The notes under the pieces were generated by a model. It searched no databases. It was not told the origin of the DNA and worked only from the letters and a program-made list of their open reading frames with translations. From Clostridia bacterium (GTDB lineage: Bacteria > Bacillota > Clostridia > TANB77 > CAG-508), in NCBI GenBank assembly GCA_900752335.1, contig CAADUZ010000024.1, forward strand, positions 1 through 64,000: DNA of 64,000 nucleotides, written 5' to 3'. A program made the translations under genes and the position numbers. Positions 53,146-62,844 of this stretch are shown one piece after another. The first letter of the stretch is position 1; every line of letters starts with the position of its first letter.

Positions 53146-54192
53146 CTACGATAATTGATACTTGGTGTTATCATGCACGAGTTCAAGTGTCAGCCTACAT
53201 TTGGAATACTTCCCAGGATGAGCCATAACATTGTAAATTATGTCTTCAAACATATAATTTACTGTATTGCTCAATTCTCTTGCACCAGTGTCCAGTTTCA
53301 AGGAACTTGCTGCAATTTCCTCGAAGATTTTTCCATCATACTGTAAGCTTATTCCGGCATCTCTTAACTCTCTTTGGTATCTTCTGAAGATAGAGAGTTT
53401 AGATTTCTTTAAGATTTGAACTAAATCCTCCTTTTCGAGTGGATTCATCTCCACAATAGTGTCAATTCTTCCTACAAACTCTTCCGGCAGTCCGTACTGA
53501 ACCAAGTCTTCTTTGGTGTATCTAGTGCTTTCTGCAGTTTGTGCTTGCGAGCTGCTAAAGCCGATTTGGTTCTGTCCCAGCCTTTTCTTTCTGATTTTGT
53601 CTATTCCAGAAAAAGCTCCGCAGAATACAATAATCAAGCCGCTCGTGTCAAACACTTCTTCAGAAACCAAGTTGTATTTAGCACCTTCTACGATTTTTAA
53701 AAGGCTCTTCAAAACTTCAACACCCGATACGTCACTTGAGTCAGTGCCAGCTTTTTTGTCAATTTCATCTATTATTAGCATGCCGTGCTGTGCCTTTTCC
53801 AAGTCATAGTCAGCTGCTTCTAATAGATTTTCGAGCATATCCTCCACGTCGCCACCATAGTAACCTTCTTTTGTGTACTTTGTGGCATCTTCAATAGTGT
53901 AGGGTATACGTAGCCTCTTGGCAATTTGTTTGAACGTTTCTGTTTTACCAGTCCCGCTCTTTCCCATTACCAAGATATTGGTTTTAATTGACTTCAGGTA
54001 AATAGCTCTATAGATAGCAGTTATAATTTTTCTAACTGCAGTATCTTGACCTATGATATACTGCCGTACATTGTTTTCCATATTTTGAATTGGTGGAATG
54101 CTTCTTCTTTTTTTGCCTTTGTTAGCTCCTTTCTTAAATTGTTTCATGCCTCCCGAATCTTGTAATTCTCTCTTTTTTCCCCGTGTTTCCAT
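53146..54192 (-). CDS. ClpX-like AAA+ ATPase without zinc finger, GC-richer
   Basis: 348 aa. ClpX/HslU-type AAA+ domain: IGQDTAVRKIITAIYRAIYL, Walker A VMGKSGTGKTETFK (about 75-88), GYYGGDVEDML, Walker B GMLIIDEIDKK, LGQNQIGFSS, PEEFVGRIDTIVEMNPL and GARELSNTVNYMFED. The N-terminal zinc-binding domain of ClpX is missing and is replaced by a basic stretch. It may act as an unfoldase with a different adaptor. The DNA is visibly GC-richer than its surroundings and holds two CGG codons (54181-54183, 54064-54066) that seem to be read as Arg. Composition matches the beta-CASP gene at 20424. AAAGGAG lies nine bases before the ATG. Confidence 0.88.
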   Translation of the reverse strand: METRGKKRELQDSGGMKQFKKGANKGKKRRSIPPIQNMENNVRQYIIGQDTAVRKIITAIYRAIYLKSIKTNILVMGKSGTGKTETFKQIAKRLRIPYTIEDATKYTKEGYYGGDVEDMLENLLEAADYDLEKAQHGMLIIDEIDKKAGTDSSDVSGVEVLKSLLKIVEGAKYNLVSEEVFDTSGLIIVFCGAFSGIDKIRKKRLGQNQIGFSSSQAQTAESTRYTKEDLVQYGLPEEFVGRIDTIVEMNPLEKEDLVQILKKSKLSIFRRYQRELRDAGISLQYDGKIFEEIAASSLKLDTGARELSNTVNYMFEDIIYNVMAHPGKYSKCRLTLELVHDNTKYQLS

Positions 54193-54294
54193 AGGCGTCT
54201 ACTCCTTTCTATTTAGAGAAGAATTTGTATACAAGAATATGCGACTATTATATCACGTTTTTACCCGGTTTGTAAATATATTATGACAACAACT

Positions 54295-54957
54295 TCATAT
54301 AATCATTCCGCTTCCATAATCATATATGTCTAACCCTTTGAAACTAACTAATTCTAAATTATATCTATTTAAATGTTCCATTATTTTTTCTTTATTTTTC
54401 AAATTATCTATATCTCCAAATAATACAAATTTATTGTCAAATACTAATGTTGCGCCTCCTATAAATCCGTGCATTTGTGATAATGTTCCATCTCTTTTTA
54501 GTAATTTTATATTCTCTTCTTCTATGTATAATGCATCCACATTGGCTTTTTTTAATTCTTCATATATGCTTTTATCTGTAGTAATACACGAATTATCGCT
54601 TGTTACTGCTACAGAACATTTTACATACCCCTGCTTTACAAGCACATTTGGTTTGATGCTTGCATCTACATATTTACTTCCTATTATTTTATCTCCTATT
54701 TGGCATGCATTATATAATACGTCATTTGGGTATTTGCCTCGTACCTCTTTTTTGCCTGTCACTGCATTTGGTATATGAAGCGGTGCATTTGGCGCTTCAA
54801 TTATGCTTCCATTTATTCTTGTATAAAATATATCGCTATGCCCCGATATTTCTTCATACACGTCATTTGATAGCGGTAATTTTATAACGTCGAAATATTT
54901 TTTAAAAAATTCTAATTCCGTATCTCTTATTCTCTCATCTATTATTAATTTTTTCAT
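54295..54957 (-). CDS. DUF6873-like (GME fold) protein
   Basis: 220 aa. Starts KKLIIDERI and contains DIFYTRINGSIIEAPNA, YVKCSVAVTSDNSCITTDKSIYE and LSQMHGFIGGATLVFDNKFVLFGDIDNL, which fit the DUF6873 family of amidinotransferase-like (GME) fold proteins of Clostridia. A possible catalytic Cys and His (CSVAVTSD, HGFIGGA) are present; activity is not known. It sits between the alarmone synthetase and the ClpX-like gene on the same strand and is normal in composition. Confidence 0.72.
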   Translation of the reverse strand: MKKLIIDERIRDTELEFFKKYFDVIKLPLSNDVYEEISGHSDIFYTRINGSIIEAPNAPLHIPNAVTGKKEVRGKYPNDVLYNACQIGDKIIGSKYVDASIKPNVLVKQGYVKCSVAVTSDNSCITTDKSIYEELKKANVDALYIEEENIKLLKRDGTLSQMHGFIGGATLVFDNKFVLFGDIDNLKNKEKIMEHLNRYNLELVSFKGLDIYDYGSGMII

Positions 54958-54981
54958 TTACTTTTTCACTTTCTTTCTTTT

Positions 54982-55115
54982 TGGAACAAGGGGACACACA
55001 TTTTGTTCCAATTTTGAAACAAAGGGACAGACATTAATAAATTCTGATAATTTTAATTTACCATATCCGTCCCCAATTTTCTTTTTTGGAACAAAATGTG
55101 TGTCCCCTTGTTCCA
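54982..55115. repeat. 30-bp-arm palindrome, GGGGACACACA family
   Basis: Arms of 30 bases (TGGAACAAGGGGACACACAT... and its exact complement at 55086-55115) flank about 75 bases that contain a further GGGACAG / CGTCCCC pair. The first 19 bases of the arm match the arm at 19259. It lies between the DUF6873-like gene and the alarmone synthetase gene. Confidence 0.85.
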
Positions 55116-55122
55116 GTTTTTG

Positions 55123-55851
55123 CTAAATCCCAGCTTTTTCTGCTATCATAAATCCAGCATAAACAGTAGAGTATTCTGCCGTTATTTCTTTTAGTAATTC
55201 CTTTTCCTCTTCCATTAGTGCTTTTCCTAAATTAGACATTTTCTTGTCTAGCTTTTGTGTCATTTTTGCACAGTCTTTTAGTTCTTTTTGTATGTTTTTT
55301 GGTACTTGCTTATCATATTTATAGTTTATTTTATGTTCCAAGCTTGCCCAAAAGTCCATTGCCATTGTTCGTATCTGTATTTCTACTTTTACGTCTATTG
55401 TTCCTATCGATAGGCTAACTGGAACAGATACTATTAAATGGTAGCTTGAATATCCACTTTCTTTTGGAGATTGCACATAGTCTTTTTTCTTTATAATAGT
55501 GATGCCCGGCATATTTTCAATCATTTCTACTATTTTATATATGTCTGGTATAAATGAGCATATTATTCTCATTCCCGCTATATCGTTAATTGTTTTTATT
55601 AAGTTTTCATAGTTTAGTTCCAAGCCTTTTTTCTTTAATTTCTTTACTATGCTTTCTTTACTTTTTATTCTGCTACTTGTATGTTCTATCGGATTATACT
55701 TATGTAATACTTTAAATTCTTCACTTATTGTATTTATTTTTCCCTCTATTTGTTGTAGTGCTGCTGTATACATGAATGTGAGTCTTTTATATTCCATATC
55801 CTCTTGCAGGCTATTTTCTTTTTTTACTACTTGATTTTCTATAGTAATCAA
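55123..55851 (-). CDS. Small alarmone synthetase (RelQ/YjbM type)
   Basis: 242 aa. Single RelA/SpoT synthetase domain that makes (p)ppGpp from ATP and GDP/GTP: HTSSRIKSKESIVKKLKKKG, NDIAGMRIICSFIPDIYKIV, KDYVQSPKESGYSSYHLIV and VEIQIRTMAMDFWASLEHKINYKY, all hallmarks of SAS proteins. There is no HD hydrolase domain. The last 40 residues are helical. Control through its own transcription is typical; no motif for that is visible. Confidence 0.94.
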   Translation of the reverse strand: MITIENQVVKKENSLQEDMEYKRLTFMYTAALQQIEGKINTISEEFKVLHKYNPIEHTSSRIKSKESIVKKLKKKGLELNYENLIKTINDIAGMRIICSFIPDIYKIVEMIENMPGITIIKKKDYVQSPKESGYSSYHLIVSVPVSLSIGTIDVKVEIQIRTMAMDFWASLEHKINYKYDKQVPKNIQKELKDCAKMTQKLDKKMSNLGKALMEEEKELLKEITAEYSTVYAGFMIAEKAGI

Positions 55852-55935
55852 CTCCTTTGTATGTTCTTTGTATATTTATACACTACATTTGTGTCCAATA
55901 TGTGTAATTTTACTGTTAATTTAAAGTTTTATTTT

Positions 55936-57111
55936 TTAAAATTCATCTTCCAAATGTTTTTCTTTTAGCTTTTTATTTGTACTTTCTTGCGTGATTGCAT
56001 ATATTATTGAAACTACTGGTAGACCAATTATCATTCCCATTATTCCAAATAAACTTCCACCTATTGTAATTGCAACTAATACCCAAATGCTTGGAAGTCC
56101 CATATTTTTTCCTACTACATGAGGATAGATTAGGTTTCCTTCTACTTGCTGTAGTACTATTATGAATATTATAAAGATTAATGCTTTAATTGGATCTACT
56201 GCAACTATTAATATTGCTCCTATAAATCCACCTATGAATGCTCCAACTATTGGTATAAATGCCGTTATTGCAGTTAGTGCTCCGATTGGCCCTGCATAAG
56301 GGATTCCTAGTATTAGCATTCCTATTGCACATAGTGAGCCTAGTATTACTGCTTCTTTTGCTTGACCTGTTAAGAAATTTCTAAATGAATCTCTTGCAAG
56401 TCTTGCTACTTTCAGTACATAATCTGCTTTTTCTTTGTCTATTCTAGCATACACAAATTTCTTTGCCTCTTTTTTTAGGTCTTCTTTATTTAATAATATG
56501 TATACAGAGAAAATTATTGCTATAAAGAAGTTTATTACATTAGAAATAAGGCTAGAAATTTGATTTATCGTTATATTTAATACGTCCTTTGATAAATTCA
56601 TTATTCCGTTTTTCAATGCTTCTGTATCTATTTCTATGTTTTGTATAAAAATATTAGCTTCTGGAAATTTTTCAGTAATTTCAATAGCTAAATTTTGTAA
56701 GCTTTGTAAATAGTTTGGAATATTGCTAATTAAATTTCTAATAACGTCTATAAATTGTGGGATTATTAATAATAGTATAATGGTTATTATTGCCACAATA
56801 GTTATTATTGATAGAATTATGGCAAAAGCTCTATCAAATTTGCTTTTCTTTTCTACTTTTTTTGTGCTGTCTTTTCTTTTATTTTTAGTATTTTTTCTTT
56901 GTCCTATCTTAAATAATTTATTTTCATACAGTGTCATAAAAATGTTTAGTATAAATGCTATTGCAAGCCCCCATATAAATGGCGAGATAATATTAAAAAA
57001 TGATAATCCTGCATCCCATACAAATTTTATATTAAATAGGGCTACTAATAAGATTATAGCAATTATCACTATTTTTAATATTTGCTTTGTATTTTCTTTG
57101 TCCAACTTCAT
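55936..57111 (-). CDS. AI-2E family membrane transporter
   Basis: About 391 aa from the ATG at 57111 (TGGAGG upstream). Eight predicted helices, with a Lys-rich loop after the second, SNIPNYLQSLQNLAIEITEKFPEANIF, and the family signature PYAGPIGALTAITAFIPIVGAFIGGFIGAILIV followed by HVVGKNMGLPSIWVLVAITIGGSLFGIMGMIIGLPV. Members export or exchange small molecules or ions; the AI-2 name is historical. Monocistronic. Confidence 0.92.
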   Translation of the reverse strand: MKLDKENTKQILKIVIIAIILLVALFNIKFVWDAGLSFFNIISPFIWGLAIAFILNIFMTLYENKLFKIGQRKNTKNKRKDSTKKVEKKSKFDRAFAIILSIITIVAIITIILLLIIPQFIDVIRNLISNIPNYLQSLQNLAIEITEKFPEANIFIQNIEIDTEALKNGIMNLSKDVLNITINQISSLISNVINFFIAIIFSVYILLNKEDLKKEAKKFVYARIDKEKADYVLKVARLARDSFRNFLTGQAKEAVILGSLCAIGMLILGIPYAGPIGALTAITAFIPIVGAFIGGFIGAILIVAVDPIKALIFIIFIIVLQQVEGNLIYPHVVGKNMGLPSIWVLVAITIGGSLFGIMGMIIGLPVVSIIYAITQESTNKKLKEKHLEDEF

Positions 57112-57195
57112 ATTTTCCTCCAAAAATAAATTTTCTTGCAGATTTTGCATTAAAATCCACAAGAAAATTATACCATATTAGTTATATAATAGCAA

Positions 57196-59403
57196 TTAAA
57201 TCTTTTTTAATCTCAAGCTGTTTAGTGTAACTGTCAAACTGCTTAATGTCATTGCGATTGATGCAAACATTGGGTTCATTGTAATTCCAAATGGACTAAA
57301 TATACCTACTGCTATTGGTATCATACAAACATTATAGAAAAATGCCCAAAATAAATTCTGTTTAATATTTCTAATCGTTTTTTTGCTTATATACATAAGT
57401 TCATTTATTTTTCTTAAATCGTCATTCATAAGCACTATGTCGCTGCTATCCATTGCTATGTCTGTTCCTCCACCTACTGCCACACCTATATCTGCAGTAA
57501 CTAAACTAACACTGTCGTTTATTCCATCTCCACACATCATTACTAAACCATTTTGTTTTAGTTCTTTTATTTTTTCTGCTTTTTCTTTTGGAAGCACGTT
57601 TGATATAACATGTGCTATTCCTATTTTATCTGCTATTGTTTTGGCTGTTTTTTCGTTATCCCCTGTAAGCATTACAACTTCTATCTCTTGTTTTTTTAGT
57701 GTTTCTACTACTTCTATAGCATGTTCTTTTATTGTGTCCTTTACACCTATTAGGGCTATTAGCACATTTTCTTCTGATGCAAATAATATGCTGTTACCAT
57801 CTTTTTCTAGTTCTTCTTCATTTCTTAATGCCCTTGATATATCCACATTGTTTTCCTTCATAAGTTTACTATTTCCAATTAGATAGCTTTTTCCTTGGTA
57901 CTGTGCTTTTACACCATAGCCAGGTATATTTGTAAATTCTTCTACTTCTTCTAGTTGCAAGTTATTATCTGCAGCATAATTTACTATTCCTTTTGCTATA
58001 GGGTGCTCTGATTTGTTTTCTATGCTTGCAATTATTTTTAATAAATTATTATTATCTATTTTCTCGTCAGTATAGTTGTATATTTTGCTTACGCCCAATT
58101 TGCCATTTGTAAGTGTACCTGTTTTGTCAAACACTACCGTTTTTACTTTGTGCGAATTTTCTAGTCCTTCACTATTTTTTATTAAAATTCCTCTTTTACT
58201 TGCTTCTCCTGACGATATAACTATTGCAAGTGGTGTTGCTAATCCCAAACTGCAAGGGCAAGCAACTACAAGTACGGTTACAAATGTGTTTATTACAAAT
58301 GAAATATCTTTCCCAAGAGCTAGCCAAATTACAGCTGAAACTATAGCTATAGCTATTATAGTTGGCACAAAGTATCCGCTTATTTTATCTGCAATTTTAG
58401 CTATTGGTGCTTTTGTATTAGTTGCTTCTACAACCATTCGCACAATTTCGGATACAGTTGATTCTTTGCCTATTTTTTCTGCTTTATACTTTATTGTGCC
58501 TTCATAGTTTATACTGCCCGCAACTACTTTATTTCCTATTTCTTTTTTAGCTGGTACACTTTCCCCAGTAATAAATGATTCGTCTATATGGGTTGAACCT
58601 TCTACAATTTCTCCATCTACCGCAATTTTTTCTCCAGGCCTACAAAGCGCTATATCTTCCTTATTTATTTCGTCAAGCGTTACTTCTATTTCTTTCCCAT
58701 CTTTTATAACAGTAGCTTTGTTTGGGGTAATCATCATTAAACTTTGTATTGCTTCTTTTGTTTTATCTTTATTTCTCTCTTCTATAAATCTACCTATGTT
58801 TATGAAAAATAGAATTATAACGACAGATTCATAGTACAAATGCCCTACATATTCTGTTTTTCCTTTTATTATCATATATGTATTATACATACTATAAAGC
58901 AAACTGCTAAACACGCCTAGCATTACAAGTGTGTCCATATTTGCAGTTCTATGTATTAAATTTTTGAATCCGTTTTTTATAATATTTCTACCTAAAAATA
59001 TAGATATAATGCTTAATATTAAAAGCGAAATAGTATAGTTTACTGGATATGTATGCATGCTTAAAAATGGGATTTCTGGTAATCCTATCATATGTGCCAT
59101 AGCTATGTATAAAGTTATAACTGCAATAATTCCAAAACCTATTAATTTGTACTTTTCCCTTGATTTTTTCTTTTCTTCTTTTTGCAAATTATCAATACCT
59201 AAACTTTCGAATCCAGCTTTTTGTACAAATTTCTCTATTTGCGGAATGTCTAGCTTTTTCTCGTCATATTCCACACTTGCATTATTCATTACCAAGTTTA
59301 CTGTAGCATTTATTATTCCATCTTGTTTATTTAGGTATTTTTCTAGTCCACTAGAACATGCACTACAAGTCATTCCATCTATTTTTAGTAAAACTTTTTT
59401 CAT
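57196..59403 (-). CDS. copA: Copper-exporting P1B-type ATPase
   Basis: 735 aa. One N-terminal HMA domain with GMTCSACSSGLEKYL (about 9-23), eight membrane helices, CPC motif in VVACPCSLGLATPLA, phosphorylation motif DKTGTLTNG, HP motif in SEHPIAKGI and hinge GDGINDSVSL. It pumps Cu(I) out of the cytoplasm. The CopZ-like chaperone gene is ten bases upstream, and both are probably induced together; no CsoR or CopY gene is present in the window. Confidence 0.96.
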   Translation of the reverse strand: MKKVLLKIDGMTCSACSSGLEKYLNKQDGIINATVNLVMNNASVEYDEKKLDIPQIEKFVQKAGFESLGIDNLQKEEKKKSREKYKLIGFGIIAVITLYIAMAHMIGLPEIPFLSMHTYPVNYTISLLILSIISIFLGRNIIKNGFKNLIHRTANMDTLVMLGVFSSLLYSMYNTYMIIKGKTEYVGHLYYESVVIILFFINIGRFIEERNKDKTKEAIQSLMMITPNKATVIKDGKEIEVTLDEINKEDIALCRPGEKIAVDGEIVEGSTHIDESFITGESVPAKKEIGNKVVAGSINYEGTIKYKAEKIGKESTVSEIVRMVVEATNTKAPIAKIADKISGYFVPTIIAIAIVSAVIWLALGKDISFVINTFVTVLVVACPCSLGLATPLAIVISSGEASKRGILIKNSEGLENSHKVKTVVFDKTGTLTNGKLGVSKIYNYTDEKIDNNNLLKIIASIENKSEHPIAKGIVNYAADNNLQLEEVEEFTNIPGYGVKAQYQGKSYLIGNSKLMKENNVDISRALRNEEELEKDGNSILFASEENVLIALIGVKDTIKEHAIEVVETLKKQEIEVVMLTGDNEKTAKTIADKIGIAHVISNVLPKEKAEKIKELKQNGLVMMCGDGINDSVSLVTADIGVAVGGGTDIAMDSSDIVLMNDDLRKINELMYISKKTIRNIKQNLFWAFFYNVCMIPIAVGIFSPFGITMNPMFASIAMTLSSLTVTLNSLRLKKI

Positions 59404-59413
59404 ACATTACCTC

Positions 59414-59623
59414 TTATTCTTCTGCTTCAAAGCCTGTATCTTCTATTGCTTCTTTTATTTCTGCTATGTTTGTTTTTCCATCTTCATATTCTATATTAGC
59501 TTTTGCATTTTCAAAACTAACCTCTGCTTTTGTAACTCCATCTTGATTATTTAAAACCTTTTCTAGTCTTGTACTACAACCTGTGCAGTGCATTCCTTTT
59601 ATTTTCAACTCTACTTTTTCCAT
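59414..59623 (-). CDS. copZ: CopZ-like copper chaperone
   Basis: About 69 aa from the ATG at 59623, with TGGAGGGA upstream. A single HMA domain: KGMHCTGCSTRLEKVL with the CxxC copper site, then VTKAEVSFENAKANIEYEDGKT and a final DTGFEAEE. It would deliver Cu(I) to CopA, encoded directly downstream. Confidence 0.95.
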   Translation of the reverse strand: MEKVELKIKGMHCTGCSTRLEKVLNNQDGVTKAEVSFENAKANIEYEDGKTNIAEIKEAIEDTGFEAEE

Positions 59624-59640
59624 AATATATCCCTCCATTT

Positions 59641-60141
59641 TTAATTTTCAAAATTAATTTCTTTTACATTATCCTCTATCAAAAAAATCATATTTTCGTG
59701 TAAAGCACTAGCATCCACTATTTTTTCTGTATCTAGCTTAATATATGTGCCTTCAGCATTGGCTAGTGTATTTCCATGTATGTCTAATATTTTAGCCTCT
59801 GCTTTTATAAACTTCGGTGTTGATTTTATAATTTTTCCAACGCCAATTAATTCCTCATTATATGGCACTGGTTTTCTGTATTCTGTATCAAGCTTCATTG
59901 TAACGGCAAAGTCTTCCTCATTTTCTACCCAATAGGCTCTTAAACCTAACTCGTCAAGCATTGCTGTAATAAGTCCTCCATGTACTCTTCCCGGATAACT
60001 TTGGTGGAATTCTTCATATTTAAATTTAGTCATAACGCTACTATCTTCCATGTTATAAAATGGTGCTTTTAATCCATATTTATTGTTCATTCCGCATATA
60101 ACGCACATTTCACTATTTTTTTGCTTACTAATTACTTTCAT
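59641..60141 (-). CDS. Hotdog-fold thioesterase (PaaI/4HBT type)
   Basis: About 166 aa from the ATG at 60141, which follows AGGAGCG. A Cys-rich start (CVICGMNNKYG) is followed by a 4HBT domain with PGRVHGGLITAMLDELGLRAYW, the Gly-Gly/Asp/Glu region of the active site, and YRKPVPYNEELIGVGKI. It probably hydrolyses an acyl-CoA. The N-terminal Cys pair, absent from PaaI, also occurs in related clostridial proteins. It ends 18 bases before the copZ start. Confidence 0.85.
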   Translation of the reverse strand: MKVISKQKNSEMCVICGMNNKYGLKAPFYNMEDSSVMTKFKYEEFHQSYPGRVHGGLITAMLDELGLRAYWVENEEDFAVTMKLDTEYRKPVPYNEELIGVGKIIKSTPKFIKAEAKILDIHGNTLANAEGTYIKLDTEKIVDASALHENMIFLIEDNVKEINFEN

Positions 60142-60221
60142 TTTCTCTACGCTCCTAATTAATACTTCACTTTTAACATGTATCATTATATCACAATATT
60201 AAATTATTTTCCTATTAATTT

Positions 60222-61850
60222 TTAAAAATTTGCTTGCTTCATTACATTGCTAATAAACTCTTCTTTTTGCAAAGGTTTTGAGTAATAATACCCTTGCAGA
60301 ATATCACAACCTTTTTCCGTTAAATATTCTTTCTGTGTTTTTGTTTCCACCCCTTCTGCTATGGTTTTTAATTTAAACTTTTTGGCTATATTTAATATAT
60401 CTTCTACAATATTTTGGTCTACAAAAGACTTGTCTATTTTAAGTATATCTATTGGCATATCATATAGAATGTTTAAAGAAGAATATCCTGTTCCAAAATC
60501 GTCTATTGATATTAGAAATCCTGCTTTTTTTATTTCTTTCATAATTTTTATCATATCTATTTTGCTATCTATCGTTGCACTTTCAGTTATTTCTAAATCT
60601 AATTTTTCAGTGCTTATGCCATACTTATTAGCTATTTTTGCGTAGTCATTTATGAAGTCCTTTTCTACCAAATGTTTTCTTGAAACATTAATCGATATAG
60701 GTATATCCACACCATAGTTTTCTTTCCATTCTTTCATGTCCTTGCAGACTCTTTCAAAAATATATAGGTCTAATTTTAATATGAATTTGTTTCTTTCAAA
60801 AATCGGTATAAACACACTTGGCATAATCATTTTATCATTTTTCTTCCATCTAACAAGTGCTTCTGCTCCATATATTTTTCCTGTTTTTGCATACACTTTT
60901 GGTTGGTAATAAACCACAAATTCGTTATCCTTCAGGGCCTTTTTCATGTCCTTTTCTATTTGCTTTTCTAATGCTGAATAATTTTTTCTCCTTTTGAAAT
61001 TTATTATAACTATATATGAAAGAATTGTTAGTATTACAATTATAACCACAATAACCATAATAAATGTAGTAAGAAGTGCTTTATTTATTTCGCCTGCTAT
61101 TGTTTTTGATGGAATAAACGAAACAATGGACCATTTGTTCACCTCTATATTTTCCTGTGCCATATAATATTTATTGCCGTCTATATCAATTATTTTAGTT
61201 TTTTTGTCTTTGTTGTTTTGTAAAATATCTGCTATTTTTTTACTGTCAATTTCTTTATTACTACTAACAACTATATTTCCTTCTCTATTTGTAATATAGC
61301 TAAAACCTTCTCCCTCAAATATTTTATTAGAAAATATATCTTTATATGAATTTGTATTTACAATTAAAAGGATTGCTATTTTTTCTTTTTTTATTTTTAT
61401 CATTTTTGAGTATATATTTATTTCTTCTCCATTTATTTTACTTTTTCTGTTTTCTGATATTAAGATTTCTGCATCAGAAAAGAAGTTTTCTTTTTCACTT
61501 GAATAGTCTAATTCATACCCATCATTTGTTATAGTATAGCCATCTTCATACATTATTCCCATTCGTATAAAATTGCTCGTAATCTCACTTTTTTCATATA
61601 AATCAAATATTTTTTCTTCATTTATCTCATTATCTTGAGTTATTTGACTTGCAACAGTTTGCAATATTTCTTTTTGCTTTGATATTTTAGTATTTAAGTT
61701 TTCTGCATCAGTTTTTGTTATAGTGTCTATGCTATTACTTGCATTTGTTTCTATCTTATTTATCATGTATGTCATATAGCTTATTCCTATTGTTACTAGG
61801 ACTATTAATATGAAGAGGATGGTGAGAAGCGGTTTAATATTTTTTCTCAT
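60222..61850 (-). CDS. c-di-GMP phosphodiesterase: Cache-like sensor plus EAL domain
   Basis: 542 aa. Two membrane helices (about 7-28 and 258-285) flank an extracytoplasmic Cache-like sensor domain. The EAL domain is cytoplasmic: IYGAEALVRWKKN (EAL), SINVSRKHL, DLEITESA, SIDDFGTGYSSLNIL, ILKIDKSFVD, TIAEGVETKTQ and GCDILQGYYYSKPL. All catalytic Glu and Asp residues appear present, so it should hydrolyse c-di-GMP. No GGDEF domain is present. The ligand of the sensor is unknown. Confidence 0.93.
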   Translation of the reverse strand: MRKNIKPLLTILFILIVLVTIGISYMTYMINKIETNASNSIDTITKTDAENLNTKISKQKEILQTVASQITQDNEINEEKIFDLYEKSEITSNFIRMGIMYEDGYTITNDGYELDYSSEKENFFSDAEILISENRKSKINGEEINIYSKMIKIKKEKIAILLIVNTNSYKDIFSNKIFEGEGFSYITNREGNIVVSSNKEIDSKKIADILQNNKDKKTKIIDIDGNKYYMAQENIEVNKWSIVSFIPSKTIAGEINKALLTTFIMVIVVIIVILTILSYIVIINFKRRKNYSALEKQIEKDMKKALKDNEFVVYYQPKVYAKTGKIYGAEALVRWKKNDKMIMPSVFIPIFERNKFILKLDLYIFERVCKDMKEWKENYGVDIPISINVSRKHLVEKDFINDYAKIANKYGISTEKLDLEITESATIDSKIDMIKIMKEIKKAGFLISIDDFGTGYSSLNILYDMPIDILKIDKSFVDQNIVEDILNIAKKFKLKTIAEGVETKTQKEYLTEKGCDILQGYYYSKPLQKEEFISNVMKQANF

Positions 61851-61914
61851 AGTTTCACCTTTGCTTATTTTTTTACTATATTTATTTTGAGTTGTATTTT
61901 GATTATTTATACAA

Positions 61915-61952
61915 AAAACTACCTACATACTTTATTGTACATTGGTAGTTTT
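61915..61952. terminator. Terminator between patatin and EAL genes
   Basis: Stem AAAACTACC / GGTAGTTTT with a 20-base loop right after the patatin stop codon (minus strand), with T-tracts on both sides. Confidence 0.8.
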
Positions 61953-61955
61953 ATT

Positions 61956-62813
61956 TCATCTATTTATAAATTCTTTTAGAATATCTATTTTCTCTTCCAT
62001 ATCTTTTTTGCCATCTTCATATAATTTTTGCAGTTTTTCTTTATCTTTTTCTAGTCTTGATACTGTAACAGGCACTTTTGGTGCAATTACCATAATTTCT
62101 CCTCTTTTTTCTAATTCGTTAATATGCACTTTTAAGTCATTATATCTTTCTGGCATAGTACAAAGTTTTTCCACAAGTTTAGGATATTTATGATAAACTT
62201 TTTTATACACACGCTTCATTGTATTAGAAACTTCTGGTTTTCTATAATCTCTATCACGAGTTAAAACCACTACAATGTTTTTGTGGCCTTCTTTTAATGC
62301 CCAGTCTACTGGTATTGGCATTGTTACTGCTCCATCTAAATAGTGGTTGTTTCCTATCTTTACCATTCTTGAACAAAGTGGCATACTAGAAGATGCTTGT
62401 ACCACTTTATATATGTCGTCTTTGCAGTCACTTTTTTCCACATATTCTGCTATGCCTTTTTCGCAATTAGTAATAACTGCAATGAATTTTTGCGTTGAAT
62501 TTTTAAATGTTTCTTCGTCAAAAGGATATTCTTTTTTAGAAATTTCGTTAAACAAATAGTCGTATCCAATGAGTCCTTTTTCTTTTCTTAATGCTTTTAT
62601 ACCTATGTATCTTGGATTATCGCAATATTCTATATTAAGTTTTGCCGCCCTGCCTTCTTGTTTTGCCACATAATTCATACCAGTAAGTGCTCCTGCAGAA
62701 ACACCTAAAATATAATTTGCTTCTATGTTATTCTTTAATAATACATCTAAAACGCCTGAAGTATACTGGCTTCTTAAAGCTCCTCCTTCTAGTATTAATG
62801 TTAGTTCTTGCAT
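61956..62813 (-). CDS. Patatin-like phospholipase
   Basis: 285 aa. Oxyanion motif EGGALRSQYTSGVLDVL (about 9-25), nucleophile elbow GVSAGALTGMNY (Ser) and the catalytic Asp in YLDGAVTMPIP. Cytoplasmic, YqhO/YjjU-like; the Asp-Ser dyad is complete. Acts on acyl lipids; substrate not known. AAAGGTGA is the ribosome binding site. The next gene upstream is the LbH acetyltransferase, about 30 bases away. Confidence 0.93.
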   Translation of the reverse strand: MQELTLILEGGALRSQYTSGVLDVLLKNNIEANYILGVSAGALTGMNYVAKQEGRAAKLNIEYCDNPRYIGIKALRKEKGLIGYDYLFNEISKKEYPFDEETFKNSTQKFIAVITNCEKGIAEYVEKSDCKDDIYKVVQASSSMPLCSRMVKIGNNHYLDGAVTMPIPVDWALKEGHKNIVVVLTRDRDYRKPEVSNTMKRVYKKVYHKYPKLVEKLCTMPERYNDLKVHINELEKRGEIMVIAPKVPVTVSRLEKDKEKLQKLYEDGKKDMEEKIDILKEFINR

Positions 62814-62844
62814 TTTATCACCTTTCTAATTCATACATGTTGTT

